Counted from the first letter of the stretch, positions 11,437 through 24,952 are shown. The stretch is 60,000 bases of DNA from Owenia fusiformis (GCA_903813345.2 CAIIXF020000005.1:21705375-21765374), one strand, 5' to 3'. The notes: a model not told the origin generated them from the letters alone. Numbers and translations: made by a program.

Positions 11437-12417
11437 TACACACATTTAGATTTCTCTATTTTACCTGTAACCTAAGATGGAACACTGTAAATCTTACTTG
11501 CATACCACAATCTGATTGGTCAATTCAGTTCTTATAGAAACTGCCAATACAAATTTTTATCTTATTATCTTATATACAATAGGCAGGACTCAGTAATAAG
11601 ATATGTGGGGCACTTTCAAGACACATCATTGGTCAAATGTTTAAATATTACTAACAGTATAATAGAAACTCTGACAATACCGTATTTATGGTTATATTCA
11701 GAACAGCTTTTAATATTTTCTGTTTTTGTTTGTTTGTCACTTGTTTCAGATTGTTTTCTGGTTATCAATAATGCATGAAATATAGAGACAGAAAATTCAA
11801 TCAACAAGGGATTGAATTGACAAAACTTGTGAGAGACACAATCTTAAGGTGACAAATGATATACTAGTAATGCTTGCTTCCTGGTATATGTTAATACCAA
11901 AGGTGACAAATGATTGTAATTTACTGATTGCTCATGATTGTCAAACACTTCAAGTACTATAAGTGACACCTACTACCCATTGAGTAAAGTTTCACAGTGG
12001 CCTTATGTTTTTTTCAATAAGCAAATATTAAAAACAAATAAAATCAAATATTTCATCTGAAATAGATCCAAAAATTAGGTCATTCTGACCTTTAAATTTC
12101 AAAATATAGGTCATATTAACATGTATAGAATGACCTTTTCAAGGAAAAATCACTTTTTTCACATCATTATTGTCACTTTTTCTATTTATTATAAAAAATT
12201 CATTATTTTTAGTCATTTAAGACTTTTTAATCGATCCTCTTGGTATTATCTTAAATAATAGTGACAAAGCATAATGGACAACATTCGAAAACATATAAAA
12301 TATAACAAGTCAAAATGCAAACAAAATATTGAAAAGTGATCTTCTTTATACTTATTGAGATCGATTGTCTACAAAAAAAGTTTGCAAAACTATATCAGAA
12401 AAGAATATTGAGTTTTT
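11437..12417. other. AT-rich intronic stretch with a dispersed repeat
   Basis: No exon is seen. From ~12040 to ~12400 there are segments also found near 57930-58070 (AAAATTAGGTCATTCTGAC, GAAACTATATCAGAAAAGAAT class phrases), so part is an old dispersed repeat. The rest is unassigned. Confidence 0.5.
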
Positions 12418-13988
12418 ATGTCCCCACCACATAGTGTGGGGCCATATTGTCGGCCTAGGCGCGTCTGTCCTTATGTCACCACCACATAGTGTGGGGCCAT
12501 ATTGTCGGCCTAGGCGCATCTGTCTGTCTGTCTGTCCATATGTCCGTCGGTCCGTCCGTCCGTCTGTCCGTACATCCGGCAGTTTTCTCCAAAACCGCCA
12601 CAGATATCACCTTCAAATTTTCAGGGATAACTTATGAGTGCATCTAGATGTGGATGAAAAAAATTTAAGTGGATACCTTCTTCCTGTCGGCCATTTTGAA
12701 GTCAAATGCTAAAATCCTTGTCTGCAAACTTTAAGAAAAATGGCTTCACAGTTGCTTTTGAAACTTTAACATCTTGTTCAGCTCACTTCATTCTACATCT
12801 GATTAGGTTTTGGACCTGTTAGCTCAGTCATGTCAGCCATTTTGAATGTATTAAGAAAAGTTAGCGCGCGATAATACTTTGTATCATATTGAATGGTGTT
12901 TTTTTCAATTTTCATACTTTAACTATTTAGTAGCTTTATAAATAATTTCAGGTGTACTTTGTTGTAAAAGCCTATGTTATTGTTAACAGTAGTAATATGT
13001 GATAATTTTGTAAAAGGAAATCAGCAAAAACTCATAATCACTTTTTATTGTCGGCCATTTTGGATTTTTCCGTCCTAAAATCTTGTCTGTAAAGTCTTGT
13101 CTACCCGTTTTCAGGCGAACCGTTTGGTAGATCAATTTCAAATTTTTTAGGGATGATTCTTAGTATGAAAATCTAGACCTGATTAGTTTTTGGGCATTCT
13201 GGGTAAATGTCAAGGCAGCCATTTTGGATTTTCCATCTTAAAATCTTGCCCATAAAGTCTTGTCTACGCATTTTTAGATGAACCGTGTGGTAGATCAGAT
13301 TCAAATTTTCAGGGATGATTCTTAGTATGAAAATCTAGATCTGATTAGTTTTTTGGCATTCTGGATAAATGTCAAGGCAGCCATTTTGGATTTTCTGTCT
13401 TAAAACCTTGCCTGTAAAGTCTTGTCTACGCTTTTTTAGGTGAACCGTTTGGTAGATCAATTTCGAATTTTCAGAGATGATTCTTAGTATGAAAATCTAG
13501 ATCTGAATAGTTTTTGGGCATTCTGGGTAAATGGCAAGGCAGCCATTTTGGATTTTCTGTCCTAAAATCTTGTCTGTTAAGTTTTGTCTACGCATTTCCA
13601 GGTGAACCGTTTGGTAGATCAATTTCAAATTTTCAGGGATGATTCTTAGTATGAAAATCTAGAAGAGATTAGTTTTTTGGCATTCTGGACAAATGTCAAG
13701 GCAGCCATTTTGGATTTTCTGTCCTAAAATCTTGTTTGTAAAGTCTTGTTTACATGTTTTCTGGTTAACTGTGTGAGGGATCAATTTCAAATTTTCAGGG
13801 GTGGCTCTTAGTATGAAAATCTAGAACTGACTAATTTTTGGGCATTCTGGGTAAATTTTAAGGTGGCCATTTTGGATATTCCCTCCTCAAATTGTGTCGG
13901 TAAAGTCTTGTCTACTCATTTTTAGGATAACCATTTGATGGGATCACCCAAGGTGGGGACATTTTGTACACATTTGTGTTCTTGTTTT
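12418..13988 (+). mobile_element. element C copy 1: hairpin head, CCGTC tract, 162 bp tandem core
   Basis: The head is TGTCCCCACCACATAGTGTG..., a small hairpin, followed by a CTGTCTGTCCGTCC tract. After ~500 bp of single-copy body come tandem units marked by CCATTTTGGATTTTC at 13054, 13219, 13381, 13543, 13704 and 13867 (spacing 161-165). The tail has GGTGGGGACA, complementary to the head TGTCCCCACC, then ~25 bases ending GTGTTCTTGTTT. This copy has its first ~59 bp duplicated in tandem (12418 and 12476). The layout matches HINE/pearl-type non-autonomous elements with tandem cores. No protein is encoded. Confidence 0.8.
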
Positions 13989-14499
13989 AATTAGACTCCA
14001 GATGAAATCTGGAGTCTATTATTTTCATCATTTTTTCTTATTCTTCTTATTCTTCTTATTATTCTTTTTCTAAACCAGTTTTCTCAATAACCATGAGGTC
14101 TTCAGTAAAGTCAATCATTTGGTCAATTTAGGTCCAGTATCTAGTTCCTCGGAAATTGGGTCAAATTTTTATCTGAGGTCAAATCCAGTACTTTGTCACT
14201 TTTTTCGATTTTCTCGGTCATCCTTCAATATTTTCGATCCGGGTTTTTTTTTCATTGTGTTCCTCATAAAAAAGTAGTAAAGCTAGGGTCGATTTAGTTT
14301 TTTTGGTATCTCAAACGGATTTTGAGATATCAGTGTCTGAAAACGAGGTCCAAAAAAAGTTCTCCGAATCCAATGTCCAGGATATCAGTCTTATAGGAAA
14401 TTTTCTCAGGATTCCGAATCCGAAAACCAAATTTCGATTTGACTTCCGGTGCAGAAGTTATGGCGTTTTGAAAATTCAAAAATCGCTAAAGGATAGGTA

Positions 14500-15215
14500 T
14501 CGATATGGAGAAATGAATTCAACAATGTTTTTCTCTTAAACCAATCATTGAAAACATTCTGTAAAAAAACATGGTATTCTATGTAATGTTGACTGATTGA
14601 CAACAATTTAATGCGAAAATTATTTAGAAATATTTTACAAAACCGTTTTTGTTAACATTTTTTTTTTTTTTTAGTGCAATTGTTTTTGCTCCTCTCTACC
14701 AATTCTTGAGAATGAAATAAAATGTCTTTCCGAACCTTGTTGGAACAAAATAGCGTATACAACATGTTTTTAGACCTCTCAATATTAAAGTTATACAAAG
14801 GAATTTTTGGTTCATTTTAAAAAAATATTCAAAAAATTAAAACAAAATCCCCCAAAAATAGATAAAAATCAAGAAAAACCTTTTATTTCATTAACAAGAT
14901 ACTTTTTTAAAATGAACCAAAATCTCCTTTGTACAATTACAATATTGAGAGACCTAAACATGTTGTGTTTATGTCGTTTTGTTTCAATGAGGTTCGGAAA
15001 GATGTTTCATTTCACTCTGGAAACATGGTACCAAGAATACAACACGTGTTTGATGTGTTTTTTAAAACAATATAGATGAAAGTATGTATATCTATTTCAA
15101 ATTATATTGTTACCATTCAAAAAATGGCAATTAAATTGACAATTTGTAAGATTTTAAGAAATTTTTGATGACTGGTTTAAGAGAAACGTGTGTTCAAAAA
15201 GTTCGCCATATCGAT
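14500..15215. mobile_element. foldback element P copy 2
   Basis: This is a ~700 bp palindrome with arms TTCTCTTAAACCAATCATTG (14524) and TGACTGGTTTAAGAGAAA (15170), axis near 14855. It is a diverged, opposite-orientation copy of 6726-7455. The central open frames encode nothing recognisable. Confidence 0.75.
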
Positions 15216-15832
15216 ACCCATTCTTTGGTGCCCCATGTTAATACAATGGGAAAAAATATTTTTTTGAAGTGTAAAATACGAGACATAGACTAAGCACAGC
15301 TAAACATAATGGAAGCCCATAAAATTCATAGATACTAGTATTCCGTAATTCCGCGGCGTGGACGGAATTTGACAAAACTTCAATTTTTTGCAGAATCCCT
15401 GATTTTCATGAAAATTACCAGAATTTTCAGAAATTACATATTTTACGATCTCCTACCTTTACGGGGTATTTGAAGAGTGTCTATTTATGTCCAACAATCA
15501 ATCATTATTGAGTACAAGTATGATTTCACCGTGAAATTCAACATTCTATCACGTTTAAATTCGCTAAAGCGAGTTCGCTAATGATGCGCAGTTCTTACCT
15601 AGAAAGTAGCTGACTTCCGTTTCCGTTTAAATCCCTTGCTACGTCAATTTTTATCGTTTTAAAAGATTGCAGAATTTGGACTTTTTTTGAAAATTTGTGC
15701 AGAATTTCGATTTTCTCCTTGCAGAATTTGCTTTTTTTCTTGCAGAATTTTTTGCAGAGTTTTGATTTTTTTCATGCAGAAAACTAGTATCTGTGATAAA
15801 AGAAAGGGACCTCAAAACCTTCTTTTCATAAA
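15216..15832. other. part of composite H, no gene
   Basis: A short low-complexity run between 15650 and 15780 repeats TTTGCAGAATTT-like words (TTGCAGAATTTGCTTTTTTT), which creates overlapping open frames on both strands with no recognisable protein. Nothing else is seen. Confidence 0.45.
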
Positions 15833-16623
15833 AAGGACAAGGTGCAATTATTGGCAAATATCCCTATGGACAAAATGAATCATTCGTAGGTGTAACATGA
15901 AGAATAAAATGTCATATAATACTTTAGAAAATATTAAAGTGCTCGGACACACATAAGCTGAGATAGGGATCATTTCGTTCAGTAAGGTTGTATTGACTTA
16001 CATGGGACTGTGCACGATTGACTTAACATGAGGATATCAGCAGATCCCAATAGAGGCCATTGGTTTCCATTGATTATCACAGAAATACCAAAAATACACT
16101 ATGACCTGAATCGATTGCAAACTTAATAATTTTACAATACGACACAAATGGTTTATCTCATCAAATGTGTAAATATGAAGTTTGCAATCGATTCAGGTCA
16201 TACTTAAAATTAAAAGATTGTACATTTTTTCATCATTTTTTTCCCTACAAAATGGCTATCGAAAAATGCTCCAAAAACAACTTTTACACTTATCAAATAT
16301 CATACAAGTTTGTAAAACCAAAGATTATATTATATTTCATTATGTAGTAACATATTTGGATAAGATGCAGGGATGCGTAGGATGTAAATGGATTTTGACA
16401 GACACAAAAATACTTCCTGGTTTGGAATCTATGCCTCTACACTTCATGATTGAATTATGACCCTAATAAGTGGCCTATACATCAATACAGTGCTGAATAT
16501 AGGTCAACAAGATACTAGTGTGCATATAAATGTAATAATTGAAGCAGAATACTCATTTTGAAAAATCAGATGAATTATTTTTTTCCCATGGGGAGATCCC
16601 AATGGAGGGTGTATAAGGTCCTT
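15833..16623 (+). mobile_element. element B copy 2
   Basis: A 791 bp copy with ends AAGGAC and GTCCTT. The internal 24 bp inverted pair is at about 16100-16123 and 16178-16201. It is almost identical to the copies at 4308 and 26002, so these insertions look recent relative to their host repeats. Confidence 0.87.
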
Positions 16624-16995
16624 TGGACACCAAAATGCCTAGGTCAAATTCAAAGTTTTTCCTTATTTTTGCGATTCTGACACTACAGTTTAATTATATT
16701 CTTCGAAATTTTGTATACATGTAGCCAAGACTGTGCTAATAGTGTTAGCCTTTTGCTGTCAAAAAGTATTGTCCGAAAAGTAGGTCAAAATAAAAAATTC
16801 TCCAAATTTAACGTATGAGTTATGAATTAAGACTAAAATTTTCTCAGGAATCCGAATCTGCAACCTAAATTTCAATCCAACTTCCGGTTCGTAAGTTATG
16901 ACGTTTTGAAAGCTCAAAAATCGCTAAATTTGGTGCTCCATGTTATGTCAATGGGAAAAAAGATTTCTTATAGTGTACAATGAGAAAGAACAATG

Positions 16996-18008
16996 GGGCA
17001 ACATTAAAAAACACATGAAGTAATTAACAAGTCAAAAATGCATATCAATCGATTATATATTGATCTGCTTCCTTGAGATCAATTGCTCATATACAGTTTG
17101 TTTTAAAGGTTGGACAAATAGTGCAGAGACGTATCCAACGATTATGGACCTGGTGTCAAAATATATCGAAGTTTGGATATTTCATCAAGGCTAACATCTA
17201 TTTTCATTAGCTATCAAGAAAACCCCCAAACCTACCTAATTTCTGTGGATATTCACAATCACTATCATCCTAAATCCCCAGGAATCTTCTCTCGAAACCA
17301 ATAATCATGGACAGAAAAAATGCTCACGTACCTTTTAAAGATTTCCTTTGATATTGTCATTAGATTCCAGCCCCGCTTTCCTTAAACGTTCTATCCATCA
17401 TTCTGTTTTTGTTAGATACCATGGGCGTGTCAAGAATATGGGTAGATTTGAGGTATTTTTTAGTCTTTGATTATTTTTGATTTTTCTTCGTCAGTGGGCC
17501 GGGCAAACTGCAAGAGTTGCCGGTAACAAAATGCGGGACGTCAAGCCTTTCAATTGCTTATTTAGAAGTCTATTTGCAAGTCTGATTGGTGGTATTCATC
17601 GACAAGTGCATATATTTTAAGAAAATAGGTATGGTGAAGAAGACATTAGACCAAACGTTGCACTAATAGCTCGGGAAAGTTAAAATGACTCCCATATTTC
17701 TTCTATGGTCTTTATTGAACCTTTAAAGTGGCAGTAAAATACTGAATTTATTATTTCACATCACAGTGAGGAAGCACAAACAGCAACATTTGAAAAAAAA
17801 TAAAATATGACAATTTCTTAATGGTAACTTTGGACTTTAAATAACTGTTGATGAGCACATTCATATGTTTGTTCATTTATTTATATAATAAGAGTCAATC
17901 TATGAGCTATCATCATCTTTAAATGACAACATTTCAGACATATCTTTTAATTTTAAAATGTCAAACTTTGTGCATTTCTTTACACAAATTAGGCCATATG
18001 TTTCTTTT
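16996..18008. other. intronic stretch, no gene seen
   Basis: Moderately AT-rich and single-copy in this window. No exon with good splice sites, RNA gene or recognised repeat was found. Confidence 0.45.
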
Positions 18009-19735
18009 TATCGTACCTAATAAAGGTACGATATTGTAATCAGCTTGATGGGCGGCAGGCGGGCGGGTGGCGTCTCACTTTTCAGCTTGTCTACAGGTTT
18101 CCAGCCAAACCATTTGACAGATTCATCTGAAATTTTCAGGAATGTTTCTACGTATCAAAGTTAAGAACTGATTAGTTTTGGGCATTCTGGGTAAATTTTA
18201 AGGTAGCCATTTTGGATTTTCCGTCCTAAAATCTTCACTTTCAAGACTTGTCTACAGGTTTCCAGCCAAACCATTTGACACATTCATCTGAAATTTTCAG
18301 GGATGTTTCTACATATCAAAGTTAAGAACTGATTAGTTTTTTGGCATTCTGGGTAAAATTTAAGGTGGCCATTTTGGATTTTCCGTCCTAAAATCTTCAC
18401 TTTCAAGACTTGTCTACAGGATTCCAGCCAAAACATTTGACGGATTCATCTGAAATTTTCAGGGATGTTTCTACGTATCAAAGTAAAGAACTGATTAGTT
18501 TTTTGGCATTCTGGGTAAAATTTAAGGTGGCCATTTTGGATTTTCCGTCCAAAAATCTTCACTTTCAAGACTTGTCTACTGGTTTCCAGCCAAACCATTT
18601 GACGAATTCATTTGAAATTTACAGGGATATTTCTACATATCAAAGTTAACAACTGATTAGTTTTTGGGCATTGTGGGTTAATTTTAAGGTGGCCATTTTG
18701 GATTTTCCGTCCTAAAATCTTCACTTTCAAGACTTGTCTACAGGTTTCCAGCCAAACCATTTGACAGATTCATCTGAAATTTTCAGGGATGTTTCTACGT
18801 ATCAAAGTTAAGAACTGATTAGTTTTTGGGCATTCTGGGTAAAATTTAAGGTGGCCATTTTGGATTTTCCGTCCTAAAATCTTCACTTTCAAGACTTGTC
18901 ACAGGTTTCCAGCCAAACCATTTGACGGATTCATTTGAAATTTACAGGGATGTTTCTACATATCAAAGTTAAGAACTGATTAGTTTTTGGGCATTCTGGG
19001 TAAATTTTAAGGCGGCCATTTTGGATTTTCCGTCCTAAAATCTTGTCTGTCAAGGCTTGTCTACAGGTTTCCAGCCAAACCGTTTGAGGGATTCATTTGA
19101 AATTCTCAGGGATGTTTCTACCTATGAAAGTTTAGAACTGATTAGTTTTTCAGCATTCTGGGTAAATGTTAAGGCGGCCATTTTGGATTTTCCGTCCTAA
19201 AATCTTGTCTGTCAAGGCTAGTCTACAGGTTTCCAGCCAAACCGTTTGAGGGATTCATTTGAAATTCTCAGGGACGTTTCTACCTATGAAAGTTTAGAAC
19301 TGATTAGTTTTTCGGCATTCTGGGTAAATGTTAAGGTGGCCATTTTGGATTTTCCGTCCTAAAATCTTGTCTGTCAAGGCTTGTCTACAGGTTTCCAGCC
19401 AAACTGTTTGAGGGATTCATTTGAAATTCTCAGGGATGTTTCTACCTATGAAAGTTTAGAACTGATTAGTTTTTAGGCATTCTGGGTAAATGTTAAGGTG
19501 GCCATTTTGGATTTTCCATCCTAAAATCTTGTCTGTCAAGGCTTGTCTACAGGTTTCCAGCCAAACCGTTTGAGGGATTCATTTGAAATTCTCAGGGATG
19601 TTTCTCTCAGGGATGTTTCTTCCTATGAAAGTTTAGAACTGATTAGTTTTTCGACATTCTGGATAAATGATAAGACAGCCATTTCTTTTCAAGGGTGCGA
19701 TATTTTTCACCGTATGTATTTTTATTGCTATTTCT
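18009..19735 (+). mobile_element. element D: hairpin head and ten 162 bp tandem units
   Basis: The head is a hairpin, ATCGTACCTAATAAAGGTAC.., followed by a GGGCGGCAGGCGGGCGGG tract. Tandem units marked CCATTTTGGATTTTCCGTCC start at 18207, 18369, 18531, 18693, 18854, 19016, 19178, 19340 and 19502, with a decayed tenth near 19679: spacing 161-162 for nine units. The tail AGGGTGCGAT (~19692) mirrors the head. The unit is the same root sequence as the core of element C, but head and tail differ. The period divides by three, so open frames read through some units, but most units carry a stop after TCAAAGT. Confidence 0.82.
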
Positions 19736-19816
19736 TGAAAATATACATATTTATCTTCAATTTGATCCTACATATCATAGATGCAGTTGTAGTAGTTACA
19801 TTAACGATATTGCATT

Positions 19817-20870
19817 TTTCAAAAAATGTTAAGTGACCCCAGGGGTATCTATAGCTTTTCGTTCTTTTCAAAGTTGATAAACAATGTTCGAAACCATATT
19901 TCTAGATGTACTTTTATATTCAGATTTCAAATATGACATCACTTTGACTAAAGTTTGATTATTTAATGACATAAATCAAGATTTATGACGGACAACAATT
20001 TTGTTTAGATAATGATAATATATTTAACAAGTAAACAATAATAAGATATACATAGTATAGACAATGTAATAATATACACTTTTAGCTTAAATTCCATAAC
20101 TACGGTGCAGATGTGATTAGGCCATATTTGCATGAACAATACAGGTGGTGCATACTAAATATGAAGTCAAATATCTCTCCATGTGCACCTCAAAATATTT
20201 GACTGAATACTGACCACATATGCCGTACACCTGATTAACATTGAGATCAGAAGCACGACGAAGGCATTGCCTGTTAATGATGTAAGGGTTAAGAGCGGAT
20301 GATCAAGTTGTCAGTCATAAACTCAACTTATAAAAATAAGTTACAATTTATGATGGACAACAAATATTTGTTTAGATAATGATAATATATTTGATAAGTA
20401 AACAATAATAACATACACATATAGACAATATAATAATATACACTTTTGGCTAAAGCTCCATAATTAAGGCGCAAATATGATTAGGCCATATTTGCATGAA
20501 CAATACATTGTTCATGAAGTTACAAAATGCAGTGTGATGCATTTGATATGAAGAAGCAAGGTAGCTGAATAAACCTGAACGTTGAACCCTGCAAGGGTAG
20601 AAACTTGAAATTACACTCGTGAATAAGAAAATTTAGTGATGAATCTTAGTTCATTATAACAAGTAATCATGGTAAGGTTGGGGAATATGCATTTTTCAAA
20701 AAATGTTAAGTGACCCCAGGGGTGTCTATAGCCATTCTTTCTTTTCAAAGTTGATAAACAATGTTCAAAACCATATTTCTAGATGTACTTTTACATGCAG
20801 ATTTCAAATATGACATCACTGTAACTGAAATTTGATGATTTAATGACGTAAATCAAGATTATTTATACTC
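19817..20870 (+). repeat. two interleaved direct duplications
   Basis: A ~165 bp block (GTTAAGTGACCCCAGGGGT...) occurs at 19817-19985 and again at 20697-20865. Between them a second ~150 bp block (TTTAGATAATGATAATATAT...GCATGAACAATACA) occurs at ~19986-20150 and ~20350-20510. Copies are roughly 85-90% alike by eye. There is no coding signal. Confidence 0.7.
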
Positions 20871-21756
20871 GCATCTAGTCTATTTTAGAGGATCATACCA
20901 CTTCTTGGCCTTTTGTAAACTCATAGCAATTCATTTAGATTTAACATTTGTATGTTTATTTCTTGAATAAAGGTACAGTCTTATTGGGATCCCTTGAAGG
21001 ACTTATGAAAACGCAATTATAGATTTTTGAAAAAAAAATCAAAATATTCTTGACTGATACTTTCATTTTCTTGAAAAATATAGTGAATATTTTTGTACTC
21101 AAAGGCTATTAAGATACCTATTCCCCATGGAAATCAATGTAAAGTCGGTTTAACTCATGATTTTATTTTATTTAGGTATGTTTAAGGAAATTACTTGATC
21201 ATTAGATTGATTTTACCAACTTGACCTTTTTGCACCCAGTGACCTCATTGGCTCATCATTTGACCTAATTTTGAAATATTATTGTGAAGTTCATTTGTGA
21301 GGATACAAAATAAGTTTGCTTCCAATAGGTGCAGAAAAGGGGGTCTGTTGGGACGGTACCTTTGGCACACCAAATATTCTATTTTAGGAAAAATATTCCC
21401 AACTTAGAAATAATATAGGAATGTCCTAAAAAATATCATTTATATCCATGAGTGAATATTGATATCTTCATGAGTGAGCGCAGTGAATGAGTGAATATAT
21501 TGATATCTATGAGTGGATATAATTTATATTTTTGAAAAACCATAGGATTTTCCATTTATCCCATTGAACAAAATGTTGAAAAAACTTTAAATATTATGAA
21601 GTCAGTTGAAACAATCCATCTTAAGTTTTTAAAATCAGTTTTATGTGTAAAGCCTCAGACATCAACACATGCAGTTTATGATGATTTAGGCCGTTATTCA
21701 TTGTATATAAAATTTGAAGACTCCTGAGACTATGCCCAAGTAATATGTTATCTAAA
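20871..21756. other. AT-rich stretch with a hairpin (H1)
   Basis: Mostly unassigned sequence. At 21441-21525 there is a repeated/inverted cluster of GAGTGAATAT and TGATATC words around GAGTGAGCGCAGTGAATGAG (21472-21491). See the finding on shared loops. Confidence 0.5.
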
Positions 21757-21901
21757 ACATATACTGGATGAGCATGGTGTAAAAGTGGTTTTGAAAAATA
21801 GCAAATTTCTCTTTATGTAGGTAATTTGTGGTTTATGATTCTACATTGATTCTGAAAATACTGGTGTCTAGTTTTTCAGCGTTTTGGAAATATTCAGATT
21901 T

Positions 21902-22990
21902 ATACCCCCCTTGTTTGATTTTGAGGGGGGTACTAGGAAGGCCATGTACAATTCCTAGAATTTACAACAAATCATTTTGATATTTACAGGTAATCATGTA
22001 CTTATCATGTCCTACAAAAGTAATAAGTTTCATCAAAGTTAGTCAACTAGTTGCTATGGAAACGGAGATCATATGTCAAAAAGTACACAATTTCGTCAAA
22101 ATGTAAGACACCCCATGAGACAAAACACATATTATTTTAATGATATTGGGAAGAAACACCATAAAAACATTTTAGAAAACTTATTCAGAGTATGTTTGAT
22201 AACATTAAATCAGCTGCTGTTTTATCTTATCCACACAGTGAAATCTATTGCTCATGATTATATGGCAATGCAAATTAATTTAGAAAGGGGACGTGGCACT
22301 TTTCCAAAGAATTCTTAACTTGTGTCCAAATTTTTGAAGAAAATAAATAACCAATTGTCCTGTTATTTACAGATATTATTCACATCATTATGTTTGACTA
22401 TCATGGAAAGTTTCATCAGTGTTGGTTTACTGGTTACTATAGTATGCAGATTTATACCCCTTGGTATGATTTTTAATGGGGGTACAATGAAAGCCATCTA
22501 TAATTCCTAGAATATACAGCCAATCATCTTGATATTTACAGGTAATCGTCTACATATCATGTCTTATAACCATGACAATTTTCATCAATGTGTATCAATT
22601 GGTTGCTATGGGAACATAAATCATTTTTTCAAAAGTACACATTAAGGGAGGTACTATGAACCCATAATTATATAATTCCTAGAATATCTAACCAATCATC
22701 TTGTTATTGACAGGTAGTTATCTACTCACCATGTTCTTCCACTATGACAAAGTTCATAAATGCGGGGCAAATGGTTGCTATGGTAACAGAAATCATTTGT
22801 TAAAAAGTACACATTAGGGCGTACTATGAAAGCCATTTATAATTCCTTAAATATTAAAACAATCATTATGATATTTACAGACAATCTACTACTTATCATG
22901 TCCTACCAAGATGACAAGTTTCATCAATGTGGGTCAAATGTGGGTAGAAATCTATTTGTTAAAAAAGTACACATTTTGTAAAAGGAGGAG
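21902..22990 (+). repeat. left-arm tandem units with X-box-like motif and hairpin head
   Basis: The segment opens with a C-run/G-run hairpin (ATACCCCCCTTG...GAGGGGGGTAC at 21903-21933, repeated at ~22452-22485). It carries units starting TATAATTCCTAGAATAT at ~22498, 22672 and 22838, with GTTGCTATGGAAAC-type motifs near 22052, 22602 and 22774. Confidence 0.7.
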
Positions 22991-23217
22991 GGAAGTTAGC
23001 GCAACAGATTTTGGACAGTCGTATGTTTGATTTTGGCCATTTTCTGGGGATTTAAACAGGTGCATGTGTTAGGCGAATGCATTACCTCCAGGAAAATCAC
23101 TTCTAGAGAAGATAAAATAATTTCGACTCAAGACAGGTTAGATGCAAATAACCCACCCACATGTTTTTTCTGAAATGTTTTCCTGATTTTCAACCCCTTC
23201 CATCCCTGCTTTTTATT

Positions 23218-23999
23218 ACCGTATTCTCTGTAATTAGCGCACACTCTCTAAAAAGCGCCCACCCCGCTTCACAAAGTTCAAGAAACTTCGAGGAATCAAC
23301 AAGAATTGAAGAATATATCAGGAAAAAAATATTTCTCAAAATCCAGGAGCGGGCGATAATAGAGTACTTACCCTAAAACTGCTGTAAACACGACGCGTTT
23401 TGTAATTCTATGCATCCTCTCGATACATATCTATCGATGGGTGCTTCCCACACCATACCATGCTAATATTGTCTCCAAATAGTCCATAATGAATGAAGGA
23501 ATTGTTCTTTATCGGCATTCAGAAATTTCAAAAGCTACTGCGCAGATGTTCTGCGCATGTCAAGGTCGTGAACTTTCTGGTTTCTTTTTAATGTTTCTCG
23601 ACTTTTACACGACTTTTGCACAAATAATGATGATCTCTCATCAAATTAGAAATAATGTATAACTTTAGATCGATATCCAGCAGTCTCTAGTGGAAATATT
23701 GAAGGTAATCGGCGATAATGACAAAGTGGGCGTGCCGGAAATAAATTAGACATAGACGGGTCTTCAACCACTGTCAATATTGTCTAAGCGATCTTTACCG
23801 TATTCTCTCCAATAACAGCACTTGTCATATTATTATAAAAATATGTTGAAGAAAATGCATTCTTGTCAAGAAAAATTGCCATACATGAAATTCCTCGGGA
23901 TTTCTGATTTCTTTCATACATGGGCGCTTATTAGAATGGTCTAAATAATGTATTTTCAATTTTCTAAATGCCCTGGGCGCTAATTACAGAGAATACGGT
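23218..23999. mobile_element. element Z1 (782 bp, ACCGTATTCTCTGTAATTAG ends)
   Basis: The left end ACCGTATTCTCTGTAATTAG.. and right end ..TAATTACAGAGAATACGGT are inverted over about 24 bp. Comparison with the opposite arm of repeat F gives the empty site (CTTTTTTAATC near 24245, minus strand), confirming insertion. The duplication is TA or ATT and cannot be fixed because the junction is palindromic. No transposase is seen. Confidence 0.8.
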
Positions 24000-24952
24000 A
24001 TTAATTTTTCTTGCATCAATATGTTGCGTTTTGACACACAGTTAATCCCTTAAAATGAATAAATGATTCCCTTTAGATAAAGTGGAAAACATTATTTCCC
24101 ATGTTATTTTCCCATAGGAAAAATCATTGCTTTCAGCTAAGTTTGGTCACCCATAATAGGTATCTTTAAAACGTCTGAAGGAATCACTTATTCCTTTAAA
24201 GTGGTTAATTATGTGTCAAAATGCAACATATTGATGCAAGAAAGATTAAAAAAGTAGGGATGGAAGGGGTCGAAAATTAGGAAAACATTTCAGAAAAAAA
24301 CATGTGGGTGGGTTTTTTTGCATCTACCCTGTCTCAAAGTCGAAATTATTTTATCATCTCTAGAAGTGATTTTCCTGGAGGTAATGCATTGGCTTAACAT
24401 ATGCAATTGTTCAAATCCTCAGAAAATGGCCAAAATCCAGCATATGACTGTCCAAAATCTGTTGCGCTAATTTCCCTCCTCCTTTTAAGACACACCCTAA
24501 GACATTGAAAATCTTCATCAATTTGGGAGGAATTAGCATGAAAACATTTTAAAAACCTATTCTGAGTATGTCTGATAATATTTAATCAATGGATATTTCA
24601 TCTGGGCCATTTGATGTATTGTATTTGCTTATGATAATAAAACTATGCAGAATGCGGCTGACACATTATGCGTAGGGACATCGTAAATTATGAGCTGATC
24701 TCACTTAGTCATTTTTTATATCATTTGCATCAAAATCCTCATTCATAGATCTTTCAATGTCTACTTCTGTCAAAGCATCCGTTGCAATCTTTATGTGACT
24801 ATATGTCTATGAGATCATCAGGTGGAATGGGTTGGTCTGGCCAATTTGGCTCTATTTTGCCACCAACAAGTTTACCACGTCACTTGTAATAAACAAACTA
24901 AGAGATATATACAACTATTACACCCATTTAAAAATACTGGAAATGCTTCTTA

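Larger units (their letters stand above)
13990..16995 (+). mobile_element. composite element H: hairpin head GACTCCAGATGAAATCTGGAGTC
   Basis: It begins with a 10-base stem palindrome (AGACTCCAGAT / ATCTGGAGTCT) at 13992-14016 and a TTCTTATTCTTCTTATTCTT tract. The body has TTCCGAATC..., GACTTCCGGTGCAGAAGTT (ETS-like core) and a phrase GTGCCCCATGTTAATACAATG at ~15230 that recurs at ~16937 as GTGCTCCATGTTATGTCAATG. It has been opened by foldback P2 and element B2. The right boundary near 16995 is approximate. Confidence 0.5.

Noticed and set aside
16165-16460. Open frame repeated identically at 16165, 26334 and 49401(-) as a conserved small protein
   Set aside because: It recurs only because it lies in element B copies; length and frame vary with indels and it runs through the internal hairpin.
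18410-19836. Plus-strand open frames across the 162 bp units as a repeat protein
   Set aside because: The period is divisible by three, so frames persist by chance. Most units have a stop after TCAAAGT and substitutions do not favour silent sites by eye.
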